64,000 nucleotides of DNA, taken from the NCBI GenBank assembly GCA_032622095.1, contig CP136068.1, positions 151,803,151 to 151,867,150 of the forward strand. Direction: 5' to 3'. The notes beneath the pieces were generated by a model that worked only from the letters and a program-made list of their open reading frames with translations, had not been told where the DNA came from and made no database searches. The stretch is from Siphonodentalium dalli. Taxonomy: Eukaryota > Mollusca > Scaphopoda > Gadilida > Siphonodentaliidae. Positions 24,306 to 36,262 of the stretch are shown piece by piece (position 1 is the stretch's first letter; each line of letters starts with the position of its first letter). Position numbers and translations under genes: made by a program.

Positions 24306-24790
24306 TAGCAGGTGGACCCGACTTCGTCCGGGCTGTTTCCCCTCTGCTTTTCGGCGAATTGCGCGATTTGACCTTCAATTGTCCATTTTGAAGGTCAAGG
24401 TCAGGTGGGGTCACGGTTTGTCACGTCCAAAACACTGCCCGGACAAAAGTACCCGACAAAAGTACCCGTCGAAATGCATCCGGTTTTACCCGATTTGAGC
24501 TTGAATTGATCAATTTTAAAGGTCAAGGTCAGGTCGGGGTCACGATTTGACCCGTCCAAAACACTCAGTGTACAAAAGTAACCATACGTATCAAATTTCG
24601 TCGAAATCCCATAACAATTCGCGATTTGACCTTGAATTGACCCGATTTCAATGTCAAGGTCACGTCGCACGGGCAAACGAATAGGCTTACGACACTCCCC
24701 ATACGAAATGATTAAATTTGGCGGTATGTAAGTCAAATTCACCTATTTGGTGTGGGGTGAAGGAGAAGATCACTCGATCTTTTCGACCAT
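24306..24790 (-). mobile_element. Helitron 3' terminus and body (minus strand)
   Basis: Read on the minus strand, the sequence ends in a CCCG-GACGAAGT-CGGG hairpin followed by TCCACCTG and CTAG|T at 24306. The adjacent ~450 bp repeats GACCTTGAATTGACC-type strings. The 5' end was not found, and it may run into the U2-headed sequence. Confidence 0.5.
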
Positions 24791-24803
24791 CCCGGGCGCT
24801 TTG

Positions 24804-25065
24804 ATCGCTTCTCGGCCTTTTGGCTAAGATCAAAGTGTAGTATCCGTCCCCCACTGGCAGTGGACGGTGTCGCTATACGCTTTGATCGAGCCCATACTTT
24901 GAGATACGTCCCCGGCGATGGTCGCTCAATCTGACGGGACTTCCACGATATGGGTTCACAGCCTGAGGAGGACGAGTGGTCCTAACTGACTGACTGACTG
25001 TCCGCTACTCGCGGGGACTGACGTCCGACGGGAACTTTGACCATCTCGTAAGGGTGCGAATCATC
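24804..25065 (+). mobile_element. U2-snRNA-headed SINE-like sequence
   Basis: Positions 24804-24845 match the 5' end of U2 snRNA (ATCGCTTCTCGGCCTTTTGG, then CTAAGATCAAAGTGTAGTATC) with one extra A. The homology then breaks off; only a short GATACGTCC patch (24903) again resembles U2. No Sm site or later stem-loops follow, so it is unlikely to be a working spliceosomal RNA. SINEs with snRNA-derived heads are known in other animals. The 3' boundary and any tail are unresolved. Confidence 0.6.
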
Positions 25066-25160
25066 CCTGAAATATGGGATGTCCAGCCGACAAGAGTGGT
25101 CCGCAATGGCCCCGGGGCATATTTAAAAACAAATATTTAGAAATTAAGCACACAAATAAA

Positions 25161-25236
25161 ACCCACAGTAGAGAGAGTAGTTGGGCACCAAAAAAAATCC
25201 CGGGCACTTTGCGCCCAACTACTCTCTACTGTGGGT
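25161..25236. repeat. Foldback with AGAGAG arms
   Basis: ACCCACAGTAGAGAGAGTAG...GGGC pairs with GCCC...CTACTCTCTACTGTGGGT. The arms differ by one AG dinucleotide. Confidence 0.7.
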
Positions 25237-25239
25237 GGG

Positions 25240-26835
25240 TTTCCATGAAGTTTGCGGTCATTCTTTTAAATCACATCTTCGAGAGAGAAAAAACGCTCTT
25301 GAAAAAAACGTTCTTCAAATTTTTAAATATTTTTTTCAGATCTGAATATCTCCCTTATTTTGTCAGTTAAAATTTCTTCGGGACACATACGCTCTTTAAA
25401 AGAATCGATTATTTGCGTTTAATTTCTAAATATCTCGTTATTTCGTCATTATAATATATTGTGCCCGTGGTCAGTATTAAGATTTATAAAACGTAATGGT
25501 GGGCTCGACGGGCGTATATATACGGTACACACTTAAGTATCTATAGATGGTAAAAATATCCGCAATTAAGTATATATATTCGATAATGCTATGCGAATCG
25601 GGTGTCTTTATCCCTAGGAGTTGATACCAACATTCATTGATTAGATTATTTTTTCAATAATTGCTGCGGAGAATGTGTGATGCGATCTGCAATTACGTTG
25701 CCGATTTTCAGACATAACAACACGGACAAATGGTCCTTCATAACGCTTTGGTTATCAATTTAACGTCGACGTGTAAAAAGTCGATGTCTGCGATGAAATA
25801 AATCCATTTGCTTTGACTCGCAATTCAATGTCTGTGTTCTTACTGTGGAAAAACATTCCCTAAATCGCTAAATTTGTTACTCAAGAATATAATCTAGAAA
25901 AACAGGCGATAAAATGGGCTGAGTCAACTAACAAAGCCTTTGATAATAAGTGGAACAGTTTCCTAAATTTAATTAACCACACTTGACCGAAACATATAGT
26001 AAGATTCTATTTTTTCCCAAATATAATGTATATTTATTATGTCCAACTTTAATGTTTAATGGTGACAGATTGTGTTCATTAAAGCATTGATTAAAGGCCC
26101 ATTTAATGTTCGAGTCACTGATTATTTTTTATAGTGCCTTGCTATACGGTTTAGATAACAATATATGCTATAAAATATGTTTAAAATACTATAATTCATC
26201 ACCATTTGGAACGTCTGTGTCTCATAAGGTGCCCATAGATTAATAGAAAAATCATACAAACATTTCCTTTTGGAGCTTCCTCTTTCAAATGGTATATAAT
26301 ATGGCATATATTTTATATAATGTGATTAGAAAATTAGTGGGCATTTGAAGACATTTATTTCACTAATTGCCTAGCACTATGAATTGTAATTGCGTTTCAA
26401 ATATCTAACGCAGATACACAGATGCACATTAAATCGAGGTATGTCAATGTTGGTGAGGATCCAATGCAGAAACGGTCAGAAATGCATACTTCAAACATAA
26501 AATTTTATTCGTATAAAATATACAAAAGGGATCGGGGCATAAGTTATGTCAACTTGGGTAGCCCCTCTCTCGTATACATAAATTGACAATACAAGACAAG
26601 AATTCGATAACAGAAACCTATGTATATACATGGTGAGAAAAATAGTTTATGTCGAATAACACCTTTCAGCGTATGTATTTAATGTTCCAGTATGTGGGGA
26701 AAACCTTATTATCGCCAGATCCGTACGATATTCCGCCAACAACATGGGATGTTATCATGGTCTCGGCTGAACTCACTACAGGGATATACATTGTTTTGTC
26801 TGTGGCGACATCGTGGTCACTCTCACCTAAAAAAT
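25240..26835. other. Non-coding stretch
   Basis: It contains the second copy of the dispersed repeat (25640-25855) and otherwise nothing recognisable. Confidence 0.45.
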
Positions 26836-26839
26836 TGCC

Positions 26840-27025
26840 GAAGGGTACACAGGTTTTGAAAATGTGCTGAAGGGTACACAGGTTTTGAAAATGTGCTGAA
26901 GGGTACACAGGTTTTGAAAATGTGCTGAAGGGTACACAGGTTTTGAAAATGTGCTGAAGGGTACACAGGTTTTGAAAATGTGCCGAAGGGTACACAGGTT
27001 TTGAAAATGTGCTGATGGGTACACT
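26840..27025. repeat. 29-bp tandem repeat, 6.4 copies
   Basis: The unit GAAGGGTACACAGGTTTTGA AAATGTGCT is nearly identical in all copies. One diverged inverse copy lies at 27177-27215, suggesting an inverted-repeat element in which one end was amplified. Confidence 0.92.
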
Positions 27026-27840
27026 TGGTATGCTATCGCTACTAACGCCGTTACTTCAAATGTGTTCCTGAATGGCTGGCGTCCACCAACAGTTTTTGTT
27101 CAGTTTAATTTAGAACGAGATTTCAAATCTGTGAAATCTGTATGGTTTATGCTGTAATGCATGTATCTGAATGTGTATACCCTTCAGCACATTTTCAAAA
27201 GCTGTGTACCATTCAGGATTTTTTTTTTAAGTGACCACTTCAGCCACTGGGGAAGATCACATTTATTATCCTATAAGATCAATTTCTTCACGGTAGCATA
27301 TGAGCTCGAGACAAGCACGTGTTTTTTTCACAGTGCAGTTACGAACATACAGTATGGAGAAACTAGTTTTCGCTTTTGAAATGGTGAGTCTATTGTAGGG
27401 CTCTGCTAATCTCAGAGTTTAGGTCGAACCTAATCTTGAAACCGAATCAGCATTTTGGTTTCGAATCGAGTTCAATTCCAATCCTGACATCGATTACCGA
27501 CCACGCCGTCATGAAAGTGGACAATTATAACATAGATAGTATACTTAGTGGGCATATATTAAAATTAACATATTATTTATACGGACCTAAAATGTCACGC
27601 TGTGTGCTACGCACCCGTACTGAGTCCGGACCTATTCCAGCGCACTAGCAAGCAGCCATCATTCATAAAGGGAACTCAGAAATTAGTGCAACTGAACAAT
27701 TGTATGTCGACGTTTATACCAATGTATAATTATGTATAATAATAGCCTTCAAGTTTGCATGAAATCGGTTGTATGGGTTTCGTGACATTCCCATTATATT
27801 TTTCCACTGCAAAATGGCCAGAACATCAACGACCCAGCAC

Positions 27841-28406
27841 CAGGGTCCGCGCTGAACCGAAATTTACTTTTGTCAAATAAGTTGCCAAATGAAAATATGT
27901 TTTGCCAAATTATTTTAGCAATTGCCAAATGCTAACCCCGATAGTATCATTTTCTGCAACCTGAAGTCTTATGTTTCGACACTCGCGGTTTGTGAACTAC
28001 TTTTGGTATCGATAGAAAAGCAGTTATTTAATAATTAATTATAATCGCATCTTTATCATACAACAACATGCCGATCACCGAACAATACAATGGTAGAAGG
28101 GTTTCTCCATGGGAAGGGCACATCACAGGAGGATTAGTAATCCCTTCAACCATCAGTACTAATGCTATGAGATTAACTTCATCTGAATAGAGGTGTTAAC
28201 TTTCACTGAACCTAATAAAACACCACTAATATAATTATGTTTTAAGAGTTTCCTGAAATTAATGGTATTGATTGACCAATATTTTTCAAATTGCTTGAGG
28301 AATTAAAAAGTGACTTGCCTAAACTTTTGCCAAATGAAAATATTTTTTGCCAAATATCAATTATTTTTGGCATTGGCAAATTTGGCAAGTGGCAGTACGA
28401 ACCCTG
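27841..28406. mobile_element. hAT-like MITE (566 bp)
   Basis: The ends CAGGGTCCGCGCTGAAC and, inverted, CAGGGTTCGTACTGCC fit hAT termini. The 8-bp flanks CCCAGCAC and CCCAACAC match at 7 of 8 positions. Subterminal TTGCCAAAT motifs repeat at both ends. No transposase is encoded; the ~100-codon minus frame at the right end runs into the terminal repeats and is not credible. Confidence 0.72.
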
Positions 28407-28583
28407 CCCAACACACGACGCACATTCAGCGGCGAAGAGATAAAAAAATATATAAACCGAACGTTTTATAATATGTGAGCAGTGAACATCTTCATCTAGT
28501 AATTTAAGACACCCGTGATATTTGTTCTGCTCATTTTGCGAGATTGTGTCAAATGTTCGATACAACCCGAATCCTGGTCAAAT

Positions 28584-28679
28584 GTTTCATGCAAACAGGA
28601 TCAAATTAATGTGGCGTTTCATGCAATCAGGATCAAATTAATGTGGCGTTTCATGCAAACAGGATCAAATTAATGTGGA
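28584..28679. repeat. 32-bp tandem repeat, 3 copies
   Basis: GTTTCATGCAAACAGGATCA AATTAATGTGGC repeats three times with one substitution. Confidence 0.92.
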
Positions 28680-29629
28680 AGGGAATCTAACATCGAACGG
28701 TTCGCAGGGTCCTATTTTATCGTCCTCAACATTCTATATGGTGGTATGTTTACAATGGCCACGTACCTCGTCATTCTCAATTAGCATGTAGTGTGAACCA
28801 TCACCTCCAGCTGGTGACATCACTTCCGGTGTTAAAGGTCAGAAGCCAGGATCACATGGCGCAGCAACAATTTAGGGCGGTACGTCTGTCACCGACCATG
28901 AAACGAACATACCTGAAAGAGACAAACCGAGCTACGGTATTATTCCCCAACTACACATTGTCCGTCCGATTAGCGACACCGTAGTATTAGTATATATTAG
29001 TTTAAAGGTACAAAATCCTATTCGATTACCCCGGTATCATCCAGTTGCAACAACAACGGAATTTCACTAAAAGCCGATTTAGTTATCCAAAGTAGTGTAT
29101 TACCAATACATAGTTACAATGCCAAGTACGATATCATATTTGAGGAACAAATAATATAATAACGCTTTTTCGGGGCAGTTTGTGGGATGGGCGAGTGTGA
29201 TTTACAACTTCCATATATGGTGATGCCTATAGAATTTGTTGAATTCGACAACAGGTGACGCTACAAATGTAAACAAACATATTTCCACGTGTAACTAGCA
29301 TGCTCTCTTATAGCATGTCTATTTGCATCATTAAAATATTATTACCGATTCGTAAAAACACATATGTGTATGTATCCGCACATCAATTATCACAAGACAC
29401 GTTATGTGTTGTTGCCGGCGTTACCTTTCGCCGTATTTTATTTCGAAATTAATTTGCGACAGCACTGATCGCCATGTAAAACTAGAATGCACTCAGAGAG
29501 ATGCCAACGTGCGCAAAAATGTAATAAAACATAATTCAAAAAATAATTTCACTGTATTTTACTTAATTTATTTAATTTAATTTAATGTTAGCAAAAAAAG
29601 ACAATTACAATCTTCAATAATTTTATTTA
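28680..29629. other. Non-coding stretch
   Basis: AT-rich; no gene, array or terminal repeat recognised. Confidence 0.45.
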
Positions 29630-29797
29630 GGGGATAACAGTGTGGTGTTTTGTGATTTCGGAAAGGTACATGGCGAATATACTGTGGCAAATTTAGTTAA
29701 TGGGCGACGGCGGAGCCGGAGCCCATTAACGGGTATTTGCCACAGTATATTCGCCATGTACCTTTCTGAAATCACAAAATACCACACTGTTATCCCC
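29630..29797. repeat. Foldback element, ~76-bp arms
   Basis: GGGGATAACAGTGTGGTG... pairs with ...CACCACTGTTATCCCC-like sequence on the right through to GTTAATGGGC/GCCCATTAAC at the GC-rich apex (GACGGCGGAGCCG). A diverged single arm recurs at 31562-31625. Confidence 0.85.
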
Positions 29798-29837
29798 ATT
29801 CTATGGAGCCCGGGAGGTGACATGGTAAATATATTTT

Positions 29838-29983
29838 ATAATCCGTGCGCACGGATTAATAATCCGTGCGCACGAAATAGTAATCCGTGCGCACGAAATA
29901 GTAATCCGTGCGCACGAATTAATAATTCGTGCGCACGAATTAATAAACCGTGCGCACGAATTAATAATCCGTGCGCACGGTTT
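29838..29983. repeat. Palindromic 21-bp array 1 (GTGCGCAC core, 7 copies)
   Basis: Each unit centres on CGTGCGCACG within AATCCGTGCGCACGGATT, so every unit is itself a palindrome. The left flank (TATGGAGCCCGGGAGGTGAC) reappears inverted to the right of array 2 (30932-31122). Confidence 0.92.
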
Positions 29984-30149
29984 AACATATATAAATACTG
30001 TCCTATCGGTAATTCAGTCAAAATGGCCTCACACCTGCGGACTCCTTTACAACGCAGTTGCGACAACAAATTATACATGAGAGTATGTTTGATACGTGGA
30101 TGCTTCCCTGGGGGGTATGCGACCGTATGCCAGTAGGGCTTACTTAGTT

Positions 30150-30830
30150 ACAAATTATATTAGGCTGTGGTGTCCACGTGGGCTCACGATTGGATTATTT
30201 GCCCATATGGACCGTGGTGACTAGTTAGTGTGCCCCCGCTCGTGTGTAAGCCAGTTCCGGACTGCACATTCATGTATACATATATAAACCGGGATGCTAT
30301 GTGATGCTCACGGATAGTATGCCAGTATATTTCACTCTAAAGTATACATGCATATAATGGATCGTTGCGCAGTGACTACTGCACCATACCGATATGATAT
30401 CAGGAATGGCCGAAATGGAGTGTAAGATGTAGGATACCCTCTTCAGCAAGGCTAAATATATACTGAAGACATGCATCAGTATTTATTTTTGTGGAAGATG
30501 GAATGAGGGTCAATTAGGAAAGGGGGGGGGGGGGGTACAGTGCCTTTCATGGGCTGAATTGAATATAATAGACCCATGTGTAAGCCAGTTCCGGACTGAA
30601 CAGTTTTTACATGTACGGGAATATAGATGTGACCCGCGGTGCCTTATGAGTATGAGTATCCCATTTTCCTTAACTCTATAATATAGATACTCATATGGAT
30701 CGTTGTGCAATGATTTTTCCACCGCGCAACATGGCAGGTATGGCATTGAAACAATAGCTTTTGGTCCACCCCACCTGTTATCCACACCCATATATATACC
30801 ACAAACATGCCATGTTAGGAGCTCGCCAGG
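30150..30830. repeat. Imperfect ~335-bp direct duplication
   Basis: GTGTAAGCCAGTTCCGGACTG occurs at 30243 and 30579, with CATATAATGGATCGTTGCGCA / CATATGGATCGTTGTGCAATG and GCAGGTATGGCATTGAAAC-type matches after each. A poly-G tract (~16) lies at 30521-30536. It fills the space between the two palindromic arrays. Confidence 0.5.
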
Positions 30831-30931
30831 TAAAACTCATCATAGGGCGAACAATGGTATTATGTTCAGTTCAACATATAACGAAGACACTTTATCCCCA
30901 TTGACATTCCTTGGGAAATGCAAGGGGGATT

Positions 30932-31122
30932 GTTAATCCGTGCGCACGGATTACTAATTCGTGCGCACGGATTATTAATTCGTGCGCACGGATTACTATT
31001 TCGTGCGCACGAATTAGTAATTCGTGCGCACGGATTAGTAATTCGTGCGCACGGATTATTAATTCGTGCGCACGGTTTATTAATTCGTGCGCACGAATTA
31101 CTAATCCGTGCGCACGGATTAT
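30932..31122. repeat. Palindromic 21-bp array 2 (9 copies, inverted flank)
   Basis: It has the same 21-bp palindromic unit as array 1. It is followed by ATAAAATATATTTACCATGT and CACCTCCCGGGCTCCATA, the reverse complement of array 1's left flank. The two arrays therefore face each other across ~950 bp. Confidence 0.92.
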
Positions 31123-32639
31123 AAAATATATTTACCATGTCACCTCCCGGGCTCCATACCATTCTAATGCTCTTCGAAAAATGTTATTTAGACAAACAAA
31201 TGGCTCGTAATTATCAACGAAATGTGCGGCCATAGAAAACACAATTCACGACTTTTTATTTTAAAATGAATGCGCTAGATAAAATATAGTCCCCCAATTA
31301 CCATCGCTCTTATCGTTAAAAATACTGATAAACATGAAAATGAAAAAGTGCCACCTCAAATAGAAATAAATATGCACAACAATTAGTTTCTGCATGTACC
31401 TGATGTCTTTTTCAGATGTTTACCACTTACAAATTGCGGTTTTGATTTTACCGCGATCTTGAAGTTGAATTGAAACAATGGGAAATTGTTTACTCAATGC
31501 CGTGTCTGTCGCGGTTTCATGTCAAGAAATTTTGTCAAATGATATCGAGACACTGACATTGGTGGGGTATAACGTTGTGGTGTTTTGTATTTCTGAAAGT
31601 ACATGTATACAGGGCGAATGTACTGACTGTCAATTTTCGACAAAAGCCACATCGCTGGTTTGTTTATATAGCAACGAGCTAGTAACGGAAGTCAGTGCCA
31701 AGGGCGTGAACTCTATAATCTACTCCGTAACGTCGCCGGCGTGTACTGCGTAAGGGTGACGTCATGGAGTGAAATCGGTAGGGTGACACCAACGTACGTA
31801 CCTACGAATCTGACTGATCGCCATACTGTTGCGCGGAGAGGACGTACTCATAAGTGAGTCAGCACTTGTCCTCCAATCCCATTGTCTATATAAAAATGTA
31901 TGTATCATTTCCTATATGTGTTATTGAAATCAGACAAATAAATATGTTTAAACTAAAAAACTACTGTTGCGCGAGCGCGCGTAATTACCGCGAACTGTTG
32001 CATTGCGTGACCTTTCGAGCTCTCGCTACGGCGTCCACATATGTCCATATGTTTCTGGAAGATCGTTTGAATTTTTGCTAGGTCGCCAAATTTCGATGTG
32101 ATGAAAAATAATAGATTTCAACATCGAAATCTGGTAACTCTGAGCTTTGAGGCCACCGGTTCCTCGACTCAAAACAAATATTTTTTACACCTGAAACCTC
32201 AGAAATAGTAATATAGGGGCGGGAGTTAAATCGGATTATGTATCTTTAAACAGTATTTATTTTCCTCTATGAATATTCAAATATACAATTACCATATACA
32301 CAACATTTTGAAGATATTTCGGATTTGGCAACAATCCATTGGCTTACTTGAAGCCCTCTTCCTTGATAATGGCACGGCCCCACTTGATTGAAGGTCATGT
32401 ATGGCTAAATGATAGTGAGGCAGACAAACATCCGTAGAACGAAGATATATTAAATGAAAACTGGGGCGAGATAGAGGGAAAAAGAGAATGTCAGTTTAGA
32501 AAGAAGATCAGGGTGTGAGGTCTAATTATATATGTGAACAAGCATAATAATTAATTACAAAGAAATAAAAAGCATAATAGTTAATTTCAAGGACGTGAAA
32601 CGCATGGGTTACGAGAAAGCAATGTGACTAGTGTTTGAA
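31123..32639. other. Non-coding stretch with relic arm
   Basis: It holds a diverged single arm of the 29630 foldback (31562-31625) and a family G repeat (32105-32248). The 91-codon frame at 31478 crosses the relic arm and is not credible. Confidence 0.45.
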
Positions 32640-32850
32640 GCAGAACACCAGCGTTCACCAACTCATATGGGTGTGTCTGTACCATATCCGTACCACCATG
32701 TCCGTACCATGTACCACATCCGTACCACATACCACATCCGGAGCTCGTACAACCACATCCGTACCGCGTACCACAACCGGACCACGTACCGCATCCGTAT
32801 CGCATACGACGTCCGTACCACGTACCACGTACCGTACAATGTGACTAACA
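32640..32850. repeat. ~12-18-bp degenerate minisatellite (CCGTACCACATA)
   Basis: Repeated CATCCGTACCAC / GTACCGCATCCG strings keep several frames open on both strands, giving tyrosine-, threonine- and valine-rich false proteins. Confidence 0.85.
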
Positions 32851-32949
32851 AGTGAATAAGTTTTACATTTAGAGTTAATAATATGTCCTTCCAGTACATC
32901 GTGGATATCTAGCAAGTGCTATCACCAAACGTATACTTCCTGTCGTAAA

Positions 32950-33490
32950 AGTAGGAGTCTATGTAAGATTTGAATTGGTCTAGGCTTCCAGCTGAAATGA
33001 TAAATTGTGTGGGAGAGAGTTCCAGTCTTTTATAACACAGTTTGTGAAGAAATACTTCATTGTATCCCTTCGAACTGATGGCATTTGGAGTTTTTTGTCG
33101 TGACCTCTAGTCACACTAGATAAACTTTTCTGGAAAAACATGCTTGGCTGGACGTTATAGCGTCCATCTAGAATCTTATATACCTATATGAGGTCACCCC
33201 TGGATCTCCTGAATTTTAAGGACATCAGGTTCAGGCTTATTAATCGTTCTTTGTATGACTCTTGTCTTAATTGTGGAACTAACTTTGTCGCCCTTCGCTG
33301 AATTCTTTCAAGTGTTATACTTTGGTACTTCGGGTATGAAGTATTCGACAATAGGCCGGACCATGCTGATATGTAAGACCCTAAACATCGGGATATACAA
33401 GTTTGTGAAGGTTCTGTTGATTATGCCGAATACTTGGTTTGCTTTGTTGAAACTGTACTGATATGTACATCAAATTTGAGCTTATCTATG
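32950..33490 (-). pseudogene. CR1/jockey-like LINE C-terminal relic
   Basis: Minus-strand translation gives the conserved 3' part of LINE polymerases in two or three frames: ERIQRRATKLVPQLR, LMSLKFRRSRGDLI, YKILDGRYNV, TRGHDKKLQMPS, FFTNCVIKDWNSLP. Stops and frameshifts (after GDLI and after SFQLEA) show it is inactive. The 5' part is absent. Confidence 0.7.
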
Positions 33491-35384
33491 GAAACACGTC
33501 GTAAAGATGTATACATCCATTAAAGGTGCATTCAGGGTTCCAGGCTAATTTTCACGAAACATATTTACATGTTATTCAGATTATAATCTGCAAAATGACA
33601 CGTTTGGAACAAGAAGTCCTACAAGAAATGCGCTATTTCTTTTTTGGAATTTTGTATGCATGTATTTCATACAATTTCGCCGTACTAGAGGTACACCAAA
33701 CATTGGTTTGTTAACTTTTCAATAACAAAATTATATTGTACTTTATTTATATGTCATATTTGATTCTAAACATTTCTCTCAATAGAAAAAAGCAGAAAAG
33801 AAAACTGAGTTAAATTATATTTCATGTTGTTGTTGTAACTAGTGGTCTGAACCCCTGAATGCATCTTTAAAATAAAGATTTTACTTACTGTACAGAATAC
33901 TTCCACGCATGCGTTGTGAATGTATTTAAAACGTTGTACTATTTATTCTATTGTAATGTTTCTCTGTGTTATTCTATAGAATCAGAATAAAAGTCCGCTT
34001 CATGTTGGGCGACCGCCTTAGTATTCAAACGTATATAACACGTAATCAGCCAATCAACTACCATAATGTTCTGTCACGACAGGCATGACTAATTGACTAA
34101 CGTCCCTGACTATAATTTGATACATACGAAAACAAACACAGCAACATATTGCAATCCAATATCTTATCAGTTTGATAACATTGTACATAATTGATCAAAG
34201 CCATCGTCGACTGGTATCTTCGAATCAGGGCTTCCCGGAACCTATATAAAAACGAAGATAAAAGACACCCAATATTTGAGGTTTCTAGAATGCCATTCGG
34301 ATTGATATATGATCATTACCAATAAACCTCTGTGCACCGGTACGTTTCAATCCACTCCGAAATCATCAGCGGCATCGTATCGAATGGACCTATTGCGTGG
34401 CCGTTTACATTAAGTTGTTGTAAAATGAAGCGTTATCGTTGATTTGATCAGCTCAGTGACATAAAGACGAAAATCGGTAAATTTATCAGCCTCCCACGGC
34501 GAATACAAGATATATCAAAAAAACGCGCGTGTCATAAACGGCGATGATGCTTGGAGGTAGAAGTGGGATCGTTGTCGTCGCCAACCTCCCATCAATGGCA
34601 TATAGATGGCGCTGAGATTGAATCGTTAGCTAGATAAATAGGACTTCCGGTTGCCCTTGGCAACAGCGAGGATTCTTTTTTGTTGTGGCATCCATGAGTA
34701 TCATCGACTGACATTTATCTGGCGCCATATTGAGTTAACAATAGTGTCCCCTCCGCAATGTGTGACCATTTGTAAGAAACTTGATACAAGGCATCCAAGC
34801 CTTGGTATGTATTGGCTGGTAATATTACAAAGGGGATTATTGGTCTGACCTTGCCAAGGGAATTAGTGGGAACATTATGCTGAAATGTGTCCCAGTAGTC
34901 TTGGGAATGTGATATGAAATAGCACTCCAGATATACCCCTTTCGAATAACATTCTCGCTCAGAAATAAAATAACACGTTAATTAGCAAATCGTTGTTACC
35001 GATATACAGTATCATTAAAGGATGTCATAAATCAATCTCGATCTGCGGCCGATTCAGGTGTACTGGCAAAGACGTAGACCATAGACATAATAATTGTTCA
35101 CGAACATACAAATAAATGAATACATAATACTAAGCCAGTGTCTACATCCGTTTTAAAATATATCAGATTTATGGAGACACGGACACGGACACGGAGTATG
35201 ATTGTTCACTGTTTCAAATTTGCTTGCTTCACTGCACCTCCCCTAAACCAGACCCAAATTTCCAAGTTCATGAAACTCCATTTGCACCCTCTCGGTTAGA
35301 ATTTTCCAACTGTTTGATATTCGAACTTGATACCCAACATATCCTCGTGCAATTAGGTTCATACTCGACCTATATAATATTCAC

Positions 35385-35640
35385 ATTGGTTCAGATTGGA
35401 TTATTTTATTCTGAACAAGCCGTTTGTGGACTTATATCCATTATTCCGTGTTATGACAGGGGCCATAGTGAAAACACATTTTAAAGAGCTTAAATTTGGT
35501 AATTCGTGAGTTTATATGTGTTATCCGTGTTTTTGTCCGCCAATAATTAACTTATAATGAATCGACAATGGCACTAAACACTCTCATTTTCAATTTGTTT
35601 TGGACTCAAATTATGTTTATGCGCCGATTATGAACCTAAA
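35385..35640. repeat. Dispersed repeat family F
   Basis: The inverse copy lies at 63230-63490 (shared: AGTGAAAACACA..TTAAAGAGC, TAACTTATAATGAATCGACA, ATGGCACTAAA). A third partial copy is at 40545-40650. No coding signal. Confidence 0.6.
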
Positions 35641-36006
35641 ACAGATCCTATTACAACCCGATAACACCGATAACGTGCTGATTTTCGGAAGAACAGTGTG
35701 GATACCCCTAGGATTCTAACATTTCCAATTGCACTGTTGGCAATTCTGACATAAAAGGCCGACCGAAAATAGACAAATGGGCGACATTTGGACTAAAAGA
35801 AACAATTTCACACTCAATTCTGATTGAAAATATAGACTAACAGAATAATTTCCGACTTTGTTGTGAAATTTCCAACTGGTGTTGCCACGGACAAGAAGTT
35901 TCCAACTGCTGAAAAGTTTGGCCAACGTTGGGGGTGAGATACCCCAAATCGCACAAATCTCCTGCCTCACGTCACTGCAGCTATCGTAGCCACAATTGAG
36001 TGGCTT

Positions 36007-36262
36007 TTAACAGATTCTTTACTAATACTCATTGACGAGTAGTTCACTTATGAAATGTTCAGACAATAAGTTCAACAAACAGCTATTGTTTAAATAATTA
36101 TATACCAATTTCCTTCCAATAAATATGCCTCCTTCTGCACTTGTATTATTTTTCGTCTGCTTTAACTTTAACTGATCATCCCCCAAATTAATATTAGACC
36201 ATTCCAATGTATACTAGTACATATATAACTGAATGGGAGAACCAATTTCCAATTTAGTAAAA
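36007..36262. mobile_element. Short relic of the 52956-type TTAA family
   Basis: TTAACAGATTCTTTACTAAT followed by CATTGACGAGTAG resembles the left end of 14122-14890, and the ACTGAATGGGAGAA segment near 36225 resembles its right end. The middle is shortened and the right TTAA is lost. Confidence 0.45.

Noticed and set aside
24804-24990. Functional U2 snRNA gene
   Set aside because: Only the first ~42 nt match; the Sm site and later stem-loops are missing and there is one inserted base in the matched part.
28242-28565. 107-codon minus-strand frame
   Set aside because: It crosses the right terminal repeat of the hAT-like MITE and includes its TTGCCAAAT subterminal repeats.
29836-31162. Arrays resembling CRISPR repeats
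   Set aside because: Units are contiguous palindromes with no unique spacers, no leader and no cas genes, and the setting is an animal genome.
31478-31753. Cysteine-containing 91-codon frame as a possible exon
   Set aside because: Part of it aligns with one arm of the foldback at 29630-29797, so it is repeat-derived.
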